Shown piece after piece: positions 1-10,064 of a DNA stretch of 64,000 nt. The stretch spans positions 2,057,501-2,121,500 of the forward strand of contig NZ_CP029639.1 of the NCBI RefSeq assembly GCF_003268635.1, given 5' to 3'. Source of the stretch: Paenibacillus sp. DCT19 (GTDB taxonomy: Bacteria; Bacillota; Bacilli; Paenibacillales; Paenibacillaceae). The stretch's first letter is position 1. Each line of letters opens with the position of its first letter. The notes under the pieces were generated by a model. The model was not told the DNA's origin and searched no databases. It saw only the letters and a program-made list of their open reading frames with translations. Position numbers and translations under genes: made by a program.

Positions 1-2
1 AT

Positions 3-1574
3 CGACGCATTGATCATACTCTCGATAATGTTGAGATTTATTGGCAAAACGATATTCAGCAAGTGGCTTGGGCAGATGGTTTTCTGGATCAGCACAACTA
101 CAACGCAACGATGAGAGTCGTGGATGGCCGATTGCGTGACTTGCATATTAGTGTTGTGCCTGTGATGATCGAAGGTAAACATATGGGGAGTCATATTTTG
201 ATCAAGGATGTCACAGAGGAGAAGCAGGCACAGGAGGATATTCTTTATCAAGCTCTGCATGATTCACTTACAGGGTTACCCAACCGGCGAAAGCTGGATG
301 ATGTACTGGCGGCAACTTTGGCATCCTCTGAGTTAACAGGTCATAAATTCGCGGTTATGGTGATGGATATCGATCGTTTCAAAATGATTAATGATTCGCT
401 GGGGCACTCCATCGGAGATATCTTCTTGCAAGAGGTTAGTGTTCGGATCATGGATGCGATGCAAGCCTGGGATGCCAAAGCCGAGGATAATGTTATGTTG
501 GCTCGTATGGGCGGGGATGAATTCACATTAGTTGTCGCTAATGATCAGAGAAACGAGATTGGCGTGGCTGAGCTTGCAGAGCGAATCGTCAATGCAATTC
601 AATTACCATATCGACTTAAAGAGAATGACTTCTATGTTACCGCAAGTATTGGTATTGCGATGTACCCCGATCATGGGACGGAAGCGGATAGTTTATTGAA
701 ACATGCAGATACCGCTATGTATGAAGTGAAGAAAAATGGTAAGAACGGCTTTCAGTTCTATACAACCCAACTCGATTCAGAGTTATACGAGCGAATTGAG
801 CTCGAAGGATATTTACGTAAAGCGTTGGAGCGCGATGAGATGCTGCTGTATTACCAGCCTCAGATTCGAACGGAGGACAGCCGGATGATTGGTGTGGAAG
901 CTCTTATTCGCTGGAACCATCCACAGAAAGGCATTCTGGCACCCAATGTCTTCATTCCACTCGCAGAGGAGACAGGCATGATCTATGCGATTGGGAACTG
1001 GACGCTAAGGGAAGCCTGCAGACAGATGAAACAATGGCATGAGGCTGGTGGACCGCTCATTCCGGTCTCGGTTAACTTATCAAGCTTGCAGTTCCACCAG
1101 ACTAACCTGTTAGAGCAGGTGCAACATGCGCTGCTTGAAACCGGGCTGGAAGCGAAATATCTGGAGCTGGAGATTACAGAGAGCATGATGATGGACGCTT
1201 CTGTATCTGCGGACATCCTTAATGAACTTACCTCACTTGGCGTGAAGATCAGCCTTGATGATTTTGGTACAGGCTACAGCTCGCTCAGTTATTTGAAGCA
1301 TTATCCGATCCATAAGCTGAAGATTGATCGCTCGTTTGTCACCGATATTACGGAGAATCGGAGTGATCAGGCGATTGTCGCGACGATTATTTCAATGGCT
1401 CAGCATTTGAAGATGGAAGTTATTGCGGAAGGCATTGAGACCAAGGGGCAGCTGGATATCTTAATGGAGAATGACTGCAAAGAGATTCAGGGTTACTATT
1501 TCAGTCGTCCTCTGCCAGCTCAAGAGGTTGAAGATCACTTTTTCGTTCCACTGCGGTTAGAAGAGCAATCTTAA
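3..1574 (+). CDS. GGDEF-EAL (diguanylate cyclase/phosphodiesterase) protein, 5' partial
   Basis: This is a cyclic-di-GMP signalling enzyme whose start lies left of the window, because its frame is open to base 3. The visible N-terminal part resembles the end of a PAS sensor domain. The GGDEF domain keeps an intact GGDEF signature (510-524). It lacks the upstream RxxD inhibitory site. The EAL domain begins at 897-905 (VEALIRW) and keeps the usual phosphodiesterase motifs ITES, DDFGTGYSS, KIDRSF and AEGIET. Both activities are therefore possible from sequence, and the net activity cannot be read. It stands alone and ends before a hairpin shared with the convergent spoVR. Two HD-GYP proteins near 37-41 kb may belong to the same signalling network. 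Confidence 0.93.
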   Translation, partial: RRIDHTLDNVEIYWQNDIQQVAWADGFLDQHNYNATMRVVDGRLRDLHISVVPVMIEGKHMGSHILIKDVTEEKQAQEDILYQALHDSLTGLPNRRKLDDVLAATLASSELTGHKFAVMVMDIDRFKMINDSLGHSIGDIFLQEVSVRIMDAMQAWDAKAEDNVMLARMGGDEFTLVVANDQRNEIGVAELAERIVNAIQLPYRLKENDFYVTASIGIAMYPDHGTEADSLLKHADTAMYEVKKNGKNGFQFYTTQLDSELYERIELEGYLRKALERDEMLLYYQPQIRTEDSRMIGVEALIRWNHPQKGILAPNVFIPLAEETGMIYAIGNWTLREACRQMKQWHEAGGPLIPVSVNLSSLQFHQTNLLEQVQHALLETGLEAKYLELEITESMMMDASVSADILNELTSLGVKISLDDFGTGYSSLSYLKHYPIHKLKIDRSFVTDITENRSDQAIVATIISMAQHLKMEVIAEGIETKGQLDILMENDCKEIQGYYFSRPLPAQEVEDHFFVPLRLEEQS

Positions 1575-1588
1575 AATTAATTCATGCC

Positions 1589-1634
1589 AAGCGGCAAGTC
1601 CCCGTCATTCTACAGGGACTTGCCGCTTTATTTG
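1589..1634. terminator. bidirectional intrinsic terminator
   Basis: A perfect 13-bp stem (agcggcaagtccc, 1589-1601, with its complement at 1614-1626) is followed by a T-rich tract. It lies between the GGDEF-EAL gene and the convergent spoVR and could serve both. Confidence 0.8.
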
Positions 1635-1715
1635 TTAAACATACATATTAGATTACATAAGAAACTGAATCATTAAATCCATTCGGATTCATCGAGCCAT
1701 TCAAGTGAGGATATC

Positions 1716-3152
1716 TCAGAGAAACTTGCGATGATGCTTCTTGCCATCATAGGTGAACCAGATTGGTTTTTCTTCCACACGGGTTTCCAGATGCACTGTG
1801 CGTCCCCACAACTTGTAGAGATAAGGAAGGGTGCGCTCCATATATTTAAGATCCAGTTCGATGCCTTCATATTGATGTTTGAGGACAAGCTCGCCGGTTC
1901 GCAAATAGTCTGCGTCTTGAACAACGAGATAAGGAGAGCCGCCGTTCACGCGTGAGAATACAAGTTGATCCCGTATGTTCTCCCAAGACTTGTCGGTAAT
2001 TTTCCAGTCTGGGCCCTTTTTCTCAAATACATATAGGTCAAGGTCTTCCGTTAACTGTTTGGTCATGTAATTGCGGATAAACGAGGTGTCTGAATCGAAT
2101 TCGCGAACCTCGAACATTTTGGCACGACCCATACCCGGTTTGCGTCCCAAACGCTCCTGCTCATCTTTCGATGGATGATCCCATCTACGCTCAATACCCT
2201 CAAATATTTTCAGTCCCAGATAATATGGATTCAGGCTTTGTTTGGATGGCTGCACGACAGAGGAATTCAGCTTGGCGAATTCAATGGTATCTTCACTACT
2301 TAGATCCAATTCGCGTATAATGCGTTGATGCCAGTATGAAGCCCAGCCTTCGTTCATGATCTTGGTTTCCATCTGTGGCCAGAAATAAAGCATTTCTTCG
2401 CGCATCATACTCATAATATCCCGCTGCCAATCCGTTAACACTTCGGAAAACTCTTGAATGAACCACATCACATCTTTTTCAGGCTCAGGTGGGAAGTGAT
2501 GAACTTGAATTCCGTCCGTAGGCGTTTCCTCAACCTGTCTGTCATCCAGAGCCCATAAATCATCATACCGTCCTTCAGGTTTAGGTGCTTTGTCTCCACG
2601 TTGCTCCCGTACTTTCATTTCCATGTAACGTTGTTTGTCCAAATGACGGGGCTTGATAAGCTGTGGATCAACATGCTCCTGAATGGCAATGACCGCATCG
2701 ATGAAGGCCTCCACGGCCTCCGTACCATATTCCATCTCATAGTTGCTGATCCGGTCGGCTGTTGCTGCCATGCTCTCGACCATATTGCGGTTGGACTTGG
2801 AGAAGCGGGCATTGTTTTTGAAAAAGTCACAGTGTGCAAGCACGTGTGCCACAATGAGTTTATTTTGGATAAGGGAGTTTCCGTCGAGCAAGAAGGCGTA
2901 ACAAGGGTTAGAGTTGATCACAAGCTCGTATATTTTGCTGAGTCCAAAATCGTATTGCATCTTCATCTTGTGAAAGGTCTTGCCAAAGCTCCAGTGGCTG
3001 AAACGAGTGGGCATACCATAGGCACCAAAGGTGTAGATGATGTCGGACGGGCAGATCTCATAACGCATGGGATAGTAATCTAGGCCGAATCCATCGGCAA
3101 TCTCCATAATTTCGTCAATGGCATATTCAAGGTCGCGGATTTCATCGGTCAT
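1716..3152 (-). CDS. spoVR: Stage V sporulation protein R (SpoVR family)
   Basis: This 478-residue protein matches the SpoVR family over its length, with the characteristic N-terminal region ([20 protein letters not shown], then FSHWSFGK). SpoVR is linked to spore cortex formation in Bacillus; its biochemical activity is unknown. The start overlaps the stop of yhbH by 4 bases (ATGA), with an AGGAGG site just upstream, so the two genes are translationally coupled. SpoVR next to the YhbH/DUF444 protein is a conserved pairing in many bacteria, often with the kinase PrkA, which is not present in this window. Confidence 0.95.
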   Translation of the reverse strand: MTDEIRDLEYAIDEIMEIADGFGLDYYPMRYEICPSDIIYTFGAYGMPTRFSHWSFGKTFHKMKMQYDFGLSKIYELVINSNPCYAFLLDGNSLIQNKLIVAHVLAHCDFFKNNARFSKSNRNMVESMAATADRISNYEMEYGTEAVEAFIDAVIAIQEHVDPQLIKPRHLDKQRYMEMKVREQRGDKAPKPEGRYDDLWALDDRQVEETPTDGIQVHHFPPEPEKDVMWFIQEFSEVLTDWQRDIMSMMREEMLYFWPQMETKIMNEGWASYWHQRIIRELDLSSEDTIEFAKLNSSVVQPSKQSLNPYYLGLKIFEGIERRWDHPSKDEQERLGRKPGMGRAKMFEVREFDSDTSFIRNYMTKQLTEDLDLYVFEKKGPDWKITDKSWENIRDQLVFSRVNGGSPYLVVQDADYLRTGELVLKHQYEGIELDLKYMERTLPYLYKLWGRTVHLETRVEEKPIWFTYDGKKHHRKFL

Positions 3153-4315
3153 CCTACACTGCCTCCTTCGCGTTTCTGAAAAAAGCTGCGCAAAGCTTTG
3201 TACACTTCGCTTTTTTCTTTGATCACATAATACATGAACTGATCCATCTTGATATGGCGATAAGCAGACATGAGTGTACTGCTTCGATTATATTGATTCA
3301 CTTCGCCATATCCGAACATGTTGCTTCGTTTCATTAATTCGCCGATCAGCTTCACACAACGCTCGTTGTCAGAGGTCAGATTATCTCCGTCAGAGAAGTG
3401 AAACGGATAGATGTTGTAGCTGGAAGGAGGGTAACGTGAATCAATAATATCCAGTGCCTTCATATATACGGAGGAACAGATGGTGCCGCCGCTCTCGCCG
3501 CGGGTGAAGAATTCCTCTTCGGTAACCTCTTTCGCTTCGGTATGATGGGCAAGGAATACAATTTCCACCTTCTCATATTGACGACGCAGGAAGCGAGTCA
3601 TCCAGAAGAAGAAGCTACGTGCGCAATATTTTTCGAAAGAGCCCATCGACCCTGAAGTATCCATCATGGCAATAATGACAGCGTTGGATTGTGGAATGAT
3701 CTTATCTTCCCACGTCTTATACCGCAGATCGTCAGGACTGATGTGATGAATGCCGGGATTGCCCGTTGTTGCATTTCGCCGTAAGTTCTCCAAAATGGTT
3801 CGTTTCTTATCAATGTTAGACTGCATTCCTTTTTTGCGAATATCGTTGAACACGACCGTATGTGTCTCGATGAGATCTTTGTCCTTCTGTTTCAGATCTG
3901 GAAGCTCCAGTTCTGCGAATAACATATCTTCCAATTCCTCTATGCTAACTTCCGCTTCCACGATGTCATGACCGGGCTGATCGCCGGCTTTTTCGCCTTT
4001 TCCTGGCTTCTGCGACGCAGGATCACGACCGATGACGTCACCGACCTGACTGTCACCATCACCTTGCCCCACATGTTTTTGCTTCTGGTAGTTATACACA
4101 AAACGGTACTCATCCAGACTGCGGATTGGTACCTTGATGATTTGTTTTCCATCAGACATGATGATGTTTTCCTCCGTGATCAGATCCGGAAGATTTTGCT
4201 TAATGACATCTTTAACCTTTTGCTGATGGCGCTGTTGGTCCTGGTACCCTTTGCGGTGAAGCGACCAATCTTCCCGGGATACGACGAACGAGTAAGGCTG
4301 GTGTGAATTTGACAT
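3149..4315 (-). CDS. yhbH: YhbH/DUF444 sporulation protein with von Willebrand A-like domain
   Basis: This 388-residue protein of the YhbH/YeaH (DUF444) family is the first gene of the yhbH-spoVR operon. It has a polar, glycine-rich N-terminal half with basic and acidic stretches, and a C-terminal von Willebrand A-like domain with a metal-site motif, [11 protein letters not shown] (DxSxS). The ATG at 4315 is chosen because a GGGGGGTG ribosome site precedes it; an in-frame ATG at 4330 overlaps that site and is unlikely to be used. Related genes are under mother-cell sporulation control in Bacillus, but the promoter here could not be assigned firmly. Confidence 0.93.
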   Translation of the reverse strand: MSNSHQPYSFVVSREDWSLHRKGYQDQQRHQQKVKDVIKQNLPDLITEENIIMSDGKQIIKVPIRSLDEYRFVYNYQKQKHVGQGDGDSQVGDVIGRDPASQKPGKGEKAGDQPGHDIVEAEVSIEELEDMLFAELELPDLKQKDKDLIETHTVVFNDIRKKGMQSNIDKKRTILENLRRNATTGNPGIHHISPDDLRYKTWEDKIIPQSNAVIIAMMDTSGSMGSFEKYCARSFFFWMTRFLRRQYEKVEIVFLAHHTEAKEVTEEEFFTRGESGGTICSSVYMKALDIIDSRYPPSSYNIYPFHFSDGDNLTSDNERCVKLIGELMKRSNMFGYGEVNQYNRSSTLMSAYRHIKMDQFMYYVIKEKSEVYKALRSFFQKREGGSVG

Positions 4316-4711
4316 GTAGGCACCCCCCATTGATTACGCGGCACAGTTTGGCCTGTCGGTAATTAAGTATATTCACGGGCGGGGACGATATGTGATGCGA
4401 GAGCATATAAAATGATACAATTATGAGGCGAGTATCTTTGAATCATTCGGAATAGTCGCACCAGATGGGATGTTAAGCCTCATTTTAGACTATTTCAATT
4501 GGAACATATGTTTTTGTATAATTTCTCTGCGATAATTTACAAAAAACGGGAACAAGTATGATAAACTTCCTTTAGAATAGAAAAGTGCGAGTTCAAAAGT
4601 TGCGTTGCCATAAGGTATGTTTTGTCAGCCTTTAACGGACTTTTGGAATAACCTCGAAATGAAATTGATCTGGTATCCCATATGAGGATGCATGCAAAGG
4701 AAGGGTTTTAT
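4316..4711. other. divergent intergenic region (yhbH / transporter)
   Basis: About 400 bases separate two divergent starts. On the minus strand, ACATATC (about 4388) followed some 13 bases later by ATATACTT (about 4370) loosely resembles a sigma-E promoter for yhbH, but the match is poor. I saw no strong sigma-A promoter for the transporter and no structured leader. Confidence 0.35.
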
Positions 4712-6049
4712 TTGGAGAAACGGGCGGTTAAAGCTTGGATTATGTATGACTGGGCTAATTCGGCTTATGCAACAACAGTGCTGGCGGCAGTACTTCCTGT
4801 CTTTTATGCCTCAGTCGCTGCAGCGACACTAGACGCGGATACGGCTGCGTCTTATTTGGCGTACACTCATTCCATCGGTATGTTATGTGTGGCTTTACTT
4901 ACACCTTTGCTAGGCACAATTTCCGATCTATCAGGACGTAAAGGGGACTTCCTTCGGGTATTTGCCATCATAGGCATACTCGCTACACTGGGATTCAGCA
5001 TTGTAGGGGAGGGAGACTGGCTCCTGGCATCGGTACTGCTCATTATTTCTACGATTGGTTTTGCAGGCGGTAATACGTTCTATGATGCCATGTTGCCTGA
5101 TCTAGTGCCGATTGAACGGCGAGAGATGGTCTCTTCCAAAGGATACGCATATGGTTACATTGGCGGAGGTTTGCTGTTAGCAATTAACTTGTTAATGATA
5201 CAACAGCCAAGCTGGTTTGGCTTAAGTAGCACATTAGCGGGTACTCGGCTTGCCTTTATCTCTGTAGCGATCTGGTGGTTACTGTTCTCTATTCCGATCT
5301 TCCGCTTCGCTCCGCGCCGTCCTGCGGCAAGAGATTTACCACAATCGTGGACAGGGTACGCTAGAGTAGGCGTGCGCAGATTGCGTCAAACGTTCAAACA
5401 GATGTTACGTTTTCCTCAATTGATACGCATGCTGGTTGCCTTTTGGTTTTTTAACGATGGAATTAATACCATTATCCTGATGGCTACCATATACGGGACA
5501 AGCATTGGTATTGGAACTACGGATCTTATGCTTGCGCTGTTAATTACCCAATTCGTTGGTTTCCCTTGTACGTTATTACTGGGGGCTTGGGCACAGCGTT
5601 GGGGAGCCAAACGAGTATTGCTGGTAAGCTTGTCGGTGTACATATGTATTGTCATTCTCGGTTATTTCATGACAGAGGCGCTTCATTTCTATATACTTGC
5701 CGGGCTTGTTGGTGTCGTGCAGGGTGTCAGTCAATCTACGGCACGTTCCTTGTTCAGTAATCTGATGCCTTCTGGCAGAACAGGTGAGTATTTTGGATTC
5801 GTGAACATAACAGGCAAATTTTCCTCTATCTTTGGGCCGTTTGTGTTCGGACTGGTGGGTCAATTAACGGGTTCAAGTCGTTGGGGAATACTGTCTTTGA
5901 TTTTCTTCTTTGTTGCAGGTATTGCTTTCTTGTTAACGGTCAAAGTACAGGAGGGAATCACGGATGCCAAGCTTGCAGATCAGGAGGATCAGAAGCAGTG
6001 GGGCGGACGTGTACCCAAGGTTGGATCAGATATAAATGTATCGGGGTAA
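4712..6049 (+). CDS. UMF1-type (Atg22-like) major facilitator transporter
   Basis: This integral membrane protein of about 445 residues has some twelve hydrophobic segments. It opens with the conserved UMF1 segment AWIMYDWANSAYATTVLAAV, and the MFS loop motif GTISDLSGRKG follows the second pair of helices. The family is related to yeast vacuolar Atg22; bacterial substrates are mostly unknown. The TTG at 4712 is chosen because AAGGAAGGG lies 6 bases upstream, whereas ATGs at 4682 and 4688 have no ribosome site. The gene stands alone and ends at a strong terminator. Confidence 0.88.
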   Translation: MEKRAVKAWIMYDWANSAYATTVLAAVLPVFYASVAAATLDADTAASYLAYTHSIGMLCVALLTPLLGTISDLSGRKGDFLRVFAIIGILATLGFSIVGEGDWLLASVLLIISTIGFAGGNTFYDAMLPDLVPIERREMVSSKGYAYGYIGGGLLLAINLLMIQQPSWFGLSSTLAGTRLAFISVAIWWLLFSIPIFRFAPRRPAARDLPQSWTGYARVGVRRLRQTFKQMLRFPQLIRMLVAFWFFNDGINTIILMATIYGTSIGIGTTDLMLALLITQFVGFPCTLLLGAWAQRWGAKRVLLVSLSVYICIVILGYFMTEALHFYILAGLVGVVQGVSQSTARSLFSNLMPSGRTGEYFGFVNITGKFSSIFGPFVFGLVGQLTGSSRWGILSLIFFFVAGIAFLLTVKVQEGITDAKLADQEDQKQWGGRVPKVGSDINVSG

Positions 6050-6086
6050 CAGCGATCGGCTGCAATTCATGTCATAACCCTATAGA

Positions 6087-6131
6087 GCTTCAGGTCAGTT
6101 CATTCATTGAACAGATCCTGAAGTTTTTTTT
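6087..6131 (+). terminator. intrinsic terminator after the UMF1 transporter
   Basis: The arms cttcagg (6088-6094) and cctgaag (6117-6123) enclose a second pairing (gttca/tgaac), followed by eight T residues (6124-6131). Confidence 0.85.
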
Positions 6132-6244
6132 ATTTGGCTACAAGTCATAAATGAGAAGAAGGTCGGAATAGGTATGGAGGGGTGATTCCACAACGGCAGA
6201 AACGAAGATTCGCACGAAAATTATGAAAAATTGAAAATAAAAGA

Positions 6245-6273
6245 TTGACATGATACATTTTGTATCATAGAGT
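6245..6273 (+). promoter_or_regulatory. lasso operon promoter with palindromic operator in the spacer
   Basis: A perfect -35 TTGACA (6245-6250) and a -10-like TAGAGT (6268-6273) are exactly 17 bases apart. The spacer (6251-6267) is an inverted repeat, TGATACA-TTT-TGTATCA. A symmetric site in this position is typical for a repressor operator, so the operon is probably controlled by a dimeric DNA-binding protein. No such regulator is encoded next to it. Confidence 0.7.
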
Positions 6274-6414
6274 AAAACTATGAATACATAACGTATCAAA
6301 AACGTTGTCGAAAGTACATATATTGTCTAGGCATACGAAATCACGTCTGATCCTCAAGTTTTGCTGAGTATACCAACTGCATGCTTATTATATAAACAAA
6401 AGGAGAGGATGCCA

Positions 6415-7683
6415 TTGGTAGATATTCAAGGTAACGGTCTTGTATTTTTACTTTGTGTCCCCCGCAGTGGAAGTTCACTCTCCACCGTCATGTTACAAAA
6501 TCACAGCCGCATATTTGCTACACAAGAAATGTGGTTCTTGATGAGTCTGGTCGATCTGGCTAAAGTAGACCCTCGCCCGTATGGTGGCAATGCCATCATT
6601 CGTCAGTTCTATAGTGCGATGGTATCTGAGGATGTATTTGAACAAGCGTGTCGACAGTTCGCCCTAGAAATCTATAATGGTTTCTTACAAGGCAGCGGGG
6701 CAGACTTCGTTATTGATAAATCTCCGCGTTACTATTACATGCTGGAATGGCTTGACCGTCTTTTTCCACAGTCCAAGCGAATTCATCTCCAGCGTAATCC
6801 ACTTTCCATTGCTGCATCGTTCAAAAAAGTTAATCGTAACTCAGGCAATGGATTCGAACTCATTCAGAGTTTACAAAGTCCCGAATTGAATATGAGAGCA
6901 GTTGACCTGACCTTAGGTTTGCTCAGGCTAAATGATTACTTTGAGGTGAAGCATCCTCAAGCTTATGAGATAAAGTATGAACAACTCGTCGCAAGTCCTA
7001 AGGACGAACTGGAGAAGCTGTGCAGCTTTCTCGGAATCGGCTATGAACAGGGCATGGAGCAATATGGACGGTTTGTGGATACGACGAAATCCAATATGTT
7101 CTACAGTATGGGTGTAGGTGATCCGTTTTTGTCATCACATCAGGCAGCACACAAGGATTCTGTTAACAACTGGAAAGAGATACTGGATCGTCAGGAAGTT
7201 GAACTGTATTGCCGAACCATTGGAGCAGATCTGTTTCATCGAATGGGATATAGCCAGCAATTAGAGGAAGCAGAGCAATGGACAGGTGTGCGCTATGAAG
7301 CGAGTGCAGATCAAGAGGTTGTAGATCGACTCACACTTCAATTCACCAAAGCAACCGGATGTGAGTGGCAATCTCATTACCGAATAAAGCCTGAAGTTGT
7401 AACCGTTGATTCCGAGCATGAAAGATCAGATGCCACGGATACACAAGAAGCGTCAGCAACCGATCCGACCCTAGCTGCATTAGCAACGATAAGGCAACTG
7501 GAAGCTGCATTACGTGCTGCGGATCACCGGTTAGAGCGAGGTTATAACGAGCGTGAGAGATTAAAGTTACAATTGGCCTCTACGCAAAGCAAGATACAGC
7601 GGATCAAATCCTTGATTCCATTTGGTCATCAGCTTAGTGCCTGGGCATCCCAGCGCAAGATTCTACGGGGAGGAAAGTCATGA
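6415..7683 (+). CDS. PAPS-dependent sulfotransferase family protein in the lasso operon
   Basis: This soluble protein of about 422 residues is the first gene of the operon. Its N-terminal motif CVPRSGSSLS matches the 5'-phosphosulfate-binding loop of sulfotransferases, and LQRNPLSIAASFKK matches the 3'-phosphate-binding segment, so it probably uses PAPS. The last 70 residues form a predicted coiled coil (LAALATIRQLEAALRAADHR onward) beyond the usual catalytic length. The TTG at 6415 lies 9 bases from AGGAG; an ATG at 6409 is too close to that site. The stop overlaps the cyclase start (ATGA), tying it to lasso biosynthesis. The substrate is inferred to be the lasso peptide, but a glycan or lipid cannot be excluded. 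Confidence 0.82.
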   Translation: MVDIQGNGLVFLLCVPRSGSSLSTVMLQNHSRIFATQEMWFLMSLVDLAKVDPRPYGGNAIIRQFYSAMVSEDVFEQACRQFALEIYNGFLQGSGADFVIDKSPRYYYMLEWLDRLFPQSKRIHLQRNPLSIAASFKKVNRNSGNGFELIQSLQSPELNMRAVDLTLGLLRLNDYFEVKHPQAYEIKYEQLVASPKDELEKLCSFLGIGYEQGMEQYGRFVDTTKSNMFYSMGVGDPFLSSHQAAHKDSVNNWKEILDRQEVELYCRTIGADLFHRMGYSQQLEEAEQWTGVRYEASADQEVVDRLTLQFTKATGCEWQSHYRIKPEVVTVDSEHERSDATDTQEASATDPTLAALATIRQLEAALRAADHRLERGYNERERLKLQLASTQSKIQRIKSLIPFGHQLSAWASQRKILRGGKS

Positions 7684-9611
7684 GCGCTATTGCGGGGATT
7701 GTTCACACCGAGGGTCAAGAAGCACTGTGGGAGGATAGTTGGCGTCTGTATGCCAGCCTGGGTCATATTCCAGCAGATACTACTGGGGTGTGGAAAGGCA
7801 ATGAAGCATTCCTGAGTTGCCATGCGCAGTGGATTACACCCGAATCTGTTCATGAAAAAATACCTCTATATGACGAGGTCAGCGGCCTCTCTATTACGGC
7901 TGACGCGATTCTGGACAATCGGGAGCAATTAGCAGACCAATTGCAGATATCGAGAAGAGAATTAGTCGAATTGCCAGATAGTGAGTTAATTCTAAGAGCT
8001 TATCAACGATGGCAGACAGACGTGACAAGCAAACTGCTTGGAGATTTTGCATTTGCCATCTGGGATGATCGCAAGCGTACCTTGTTTGCAGCTAGAGATA
8101 TTACAGGCATGAGATCGCTATACTACCGCCATGATGGACAGCGCTTTGCTTTCTGTACCCTCATGAATCCCTTGCTATCGTTAGAGGGAGTTTCCAAAGA
8201 ATTAAGCGAATCCTGGTTATCCGAGTTTCTCGCCATCCCTGCAATGCATGGTGCAGCAGATATCCAATTGACTGCATATCGGGGTGTGAGACAGCTCCCA
8301 CCGGCGCATACGCTGTTATTTCGAGACGGTAAGATCGAGTTGAATCAGTACCATCGTTGGGATGAGGTTGAACCACTTCGCCTCAAATCAGATGGAGAAT
8401 ATGTAGAAGCATTCCGCGAGGTTTTTGCAGAAGCTGTAAGCACAAGGTTGCGGACTCATCGGCAAGTGGCTGCAGCTTTAAGTGGTGGTCTGGATTCAGG
8501 AGCAGTTGTAGGCTTTGCTTCAGGTACACTGCGAAGCCAGGGGAAAACGCTGAATGCCTATAGTTATGTACCGGTGTCTGATTTCAAAGATTATACACCC
8601 AAAACGTTGCTTGCGGATGAGCGGCCCTTCATTCGATCTACAGTGAACCATGTAGGGAACATCTCGGAGAATTATCTTGATTTTGAAGGTAGAAGTCCCT
8701 TCAGTGAAGTGGACACATGGCTCGACATGATGGAGATGCCTTATAAATTTTTTGAAAACTCGTTCTGGATTCGAGGCTTCTATGAAAAGGCTAGCCAGCA
8801 GGATGCGGGTGTTCTACTCACTGGAGCAAGAGGCAACTTCACGATCTCCTGGGGGCCGGCACTAGAATATTATGCAAGTTTGATGCGTAGTGGACGCTGG
8901 CTGAGGCTGTTAAAAGAAATGAAGCAGTATAGTTCACGTACAGGGATGAAATTTTCACGGATTGCCCGAATCACAGCACAAAAGGCCTACCCAGAGAGGT
9001 TTCAGAATTCTCGTAATGGTGCAACTCCAAACGCAACCAATCAATTAATACATCCGGAATTTGCACAAAAGACAGGCGTATTGGATCGCTTGGGTTCGCT
9101 GGTTGTACTACAGGGTGGAGCCCAGGCAGACGCTCTGAAAGTACGGGCGGAGAAGTTCAACAATCTGGCAATTGCAAGCAAAAATGGAGCGATGGCAACC
9201 AAATGCTCACTCCGTTATCGTGCATGGGAGCGAGATCCTACGAGTGATGCTCGTGTGATACAGTTTTGCCTTTCTGTACCGATTGAGCAATATGTTAATC
9301 AAGGCACAGATCGATCGTTAATCCGCCGGGCAACTTCACCCGAGCTACCGGATAATGTGAGACTGAATCAGCGTGTGCGAGGTGTTCAACCAGCCGATTG
9401 GTTACATCGCATGATTCCGGATTGGGGAGCGTTCACAAGTGAAATCCGGGCACTGTGTTCTGATAGCCGAGTAGCTGGCATATTAAACACAGATCGAATT
9501 TACACGGCTCTTCAAAACATACCCCAGCCTCGTCCGGAGCTTGCATCACATCCTGACTTGCGCTTAATGATGCATAGCCTCATTGTATACCGGTACATTC
9601 GTCAGTTCTGA
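7680..9611 (+). CDS. Lasso peptide cyclase (asparagine synthetase B homologue, protein C)
   Basis: This 643-residue enzyme has the two-part asparagine-synthetase layout. The N-terminal glutaminase-like part starts MSAIAGI, with the usual catalytic Cys2 replaced by Ser, and continues with GDFAFAIWDD. The C-terminal ATP-binding part carries the PP-loop motif ALSGGLDSGAV near residue 265. In lasso pathways this protein adenylates the Asp or Glu side chain and closes the macrolactam with the core N-terminus. Loss of the nucleophile Cys fits an enzyme that does not need glutamine. It lies directly upstream of the precursor gene and is coupled to the sulfotransferase gene by a 4-base overlap. Confidence 0.93.
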   Translation: MSAIAGIVHTEGQEALWEDSWRLYASLGHIPADTTGVWKGNEAFLSCHAQWITPESVHEKIPLYDEVSGLSITADAILDNREQLADQLQISRRELVELPDSELILRAYQRWQTDVTSKLLGDFAFAIWDDRKRTLFAARDITGMRSLYYRHDGQRFAFCTLMNPLLSLEGVSKELSESWLSEFLAIPAMHGAADIQLTAYRGVRQLPPAHTLLFRDGKIELNQYHRWDEVEPLRLKSDGEYVEAFREVFAEAVSTRLRTHRQVAAALSGGLDSGAVVGFASGTLRSQGKTLNAYSYVPVSDFKDYTPKTLLADERPFIRSTVNHVGNISENYLDFEGRSPFSEVDTWLDMMEMPYKFFENSFWIRGFYEKASQQDAGVLLTGARGNFTISWGPALEYYASLMRSGRWLRLLKEMKQYSSRTGMKFSRIARITAQKAYPERFQNSRNGATPNATNQLIHPEFAQKTGVLDRLGSLVVLQGGAQADALKVRAEKFNNLAIASKNGAMATKCSLRYRAWERDPTSDARVIQFCLSVPIEQYVNQGTDRSLIRRATSPELPDNVRLNQRVRGVQPADWLHRMIPDWGAFTSEIRALCSDSRVAGILNTDRIYTALQNIPQPRPELASHPDLRLMMHSLIVYRYIRQF

Positions 9612-9675
9612 TATCCATGTGATATTCAGAAGGGATGCATGATCCTACATGCGCTCATGAAAGGGGGTGAATACA

Positions 9676-9816
9676 ATGCAAATCGAAAAAAAGCAATGGC
9701 AAGCACCAGCACTGGAAGTTTTGGAAGTAAACCAAACCCTCGCAGGTAAAGGTTACAGACAAATCGACTGGATCACAGAACACGATGCTGATCTGTATGA
9801 TCCACCTGTTTCCTAA
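9676..9816 (+). CDS. Lasso peptide precursor (protein A)
   Basis: A 46-codon gene follows a very strong ribosome site (AAGGGGGTGA, 9661-9670). The leader MQIEKKQWQAPALEVLEVNQ ends in Thr-Leu, placing Thr21 at position -2 as lasso maturation requires. The W-x-x-P-x-L motif fits recognition by the PqqD-like B1 protein. The predicted core begins at Ala23: ring segment AGKGYRQID (residues 23-31), with an Ala1-Asp9 isopeptide bond, then the tail WITEHDADLYDPPVS (32-46). The C-terminal Ser matches the phosphorylation site of paeninodin-type peptides. Tyr5 and Tyr19 are possible sulfation sites. The plan resembles paeninodin, but the core sequence is different. Confidence 0.93.
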   Translation: MQIEKKQWQAPALEVLEVNQTLAGKGYRQIDWITEHDADLYDPPVS

Positions 9817-9849
9817 GTAAGAATCAATAAGCTTTGTCATTATACTTAA

Positions 9850-9890
9850 AAGGGCGGAAAGGCAATAGCTTTCTTTTCGCCTCCGCCCTT
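9850..9890 (+). terminator. hairpin after the lasso precursor (attenuator or mRNA stabiliser)
   Basis: The arms aagggcgg (9850-9857) and ccgccctt (9883-9890) pair with further partial pairing inside (aaggc/gcct). No strong T tract follows directly, so read-through into the kinase gene is likely. Such a hairpin could raise precursor mRNA above that of the enzymes. Confidence 0.6.
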
Positions 9891-9926
9891 ATTAAGCCAC
9901 GAATATAAGGGCTTTTTTACTTTTTA

Positions 9927-10020
9927 AGAGGTTGTTCAAAAAGTCCACTTTTGATTACGAATGATGCCTTGAGGCATCTCAGCATCGAATATGGAATTCA
10001 GCCGAAATAAGTGGACGTTT
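9927..10020. repeat. dispersed MITE-like repeat, copy A
   Basis: The left end agaggttgttcaaaaagtcc, followed by a segment containing gatgccttgaggcatc and ending gccgaaat, recurs at 41318 with small changes, and its first part again at 47941. Within this copy aaaagtccactt and aagtggacgtttt form an inverted repeat, so the unit can fold into a long hairpin. It sits between the lasso precursor and kinase genes. No transposase is present. Confidence 0.7.
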
Positions 10021-10064
10021 TAAATATTCACTTTCACAAACTTGCCAAGAGGAGGCGTTTACTG

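Noticed and set aside
2601..3083. 160-codon plus-strand reading frame
   Set aside because: It lies wholly antisense to the well-conserved spoVR and has no ribosome site.
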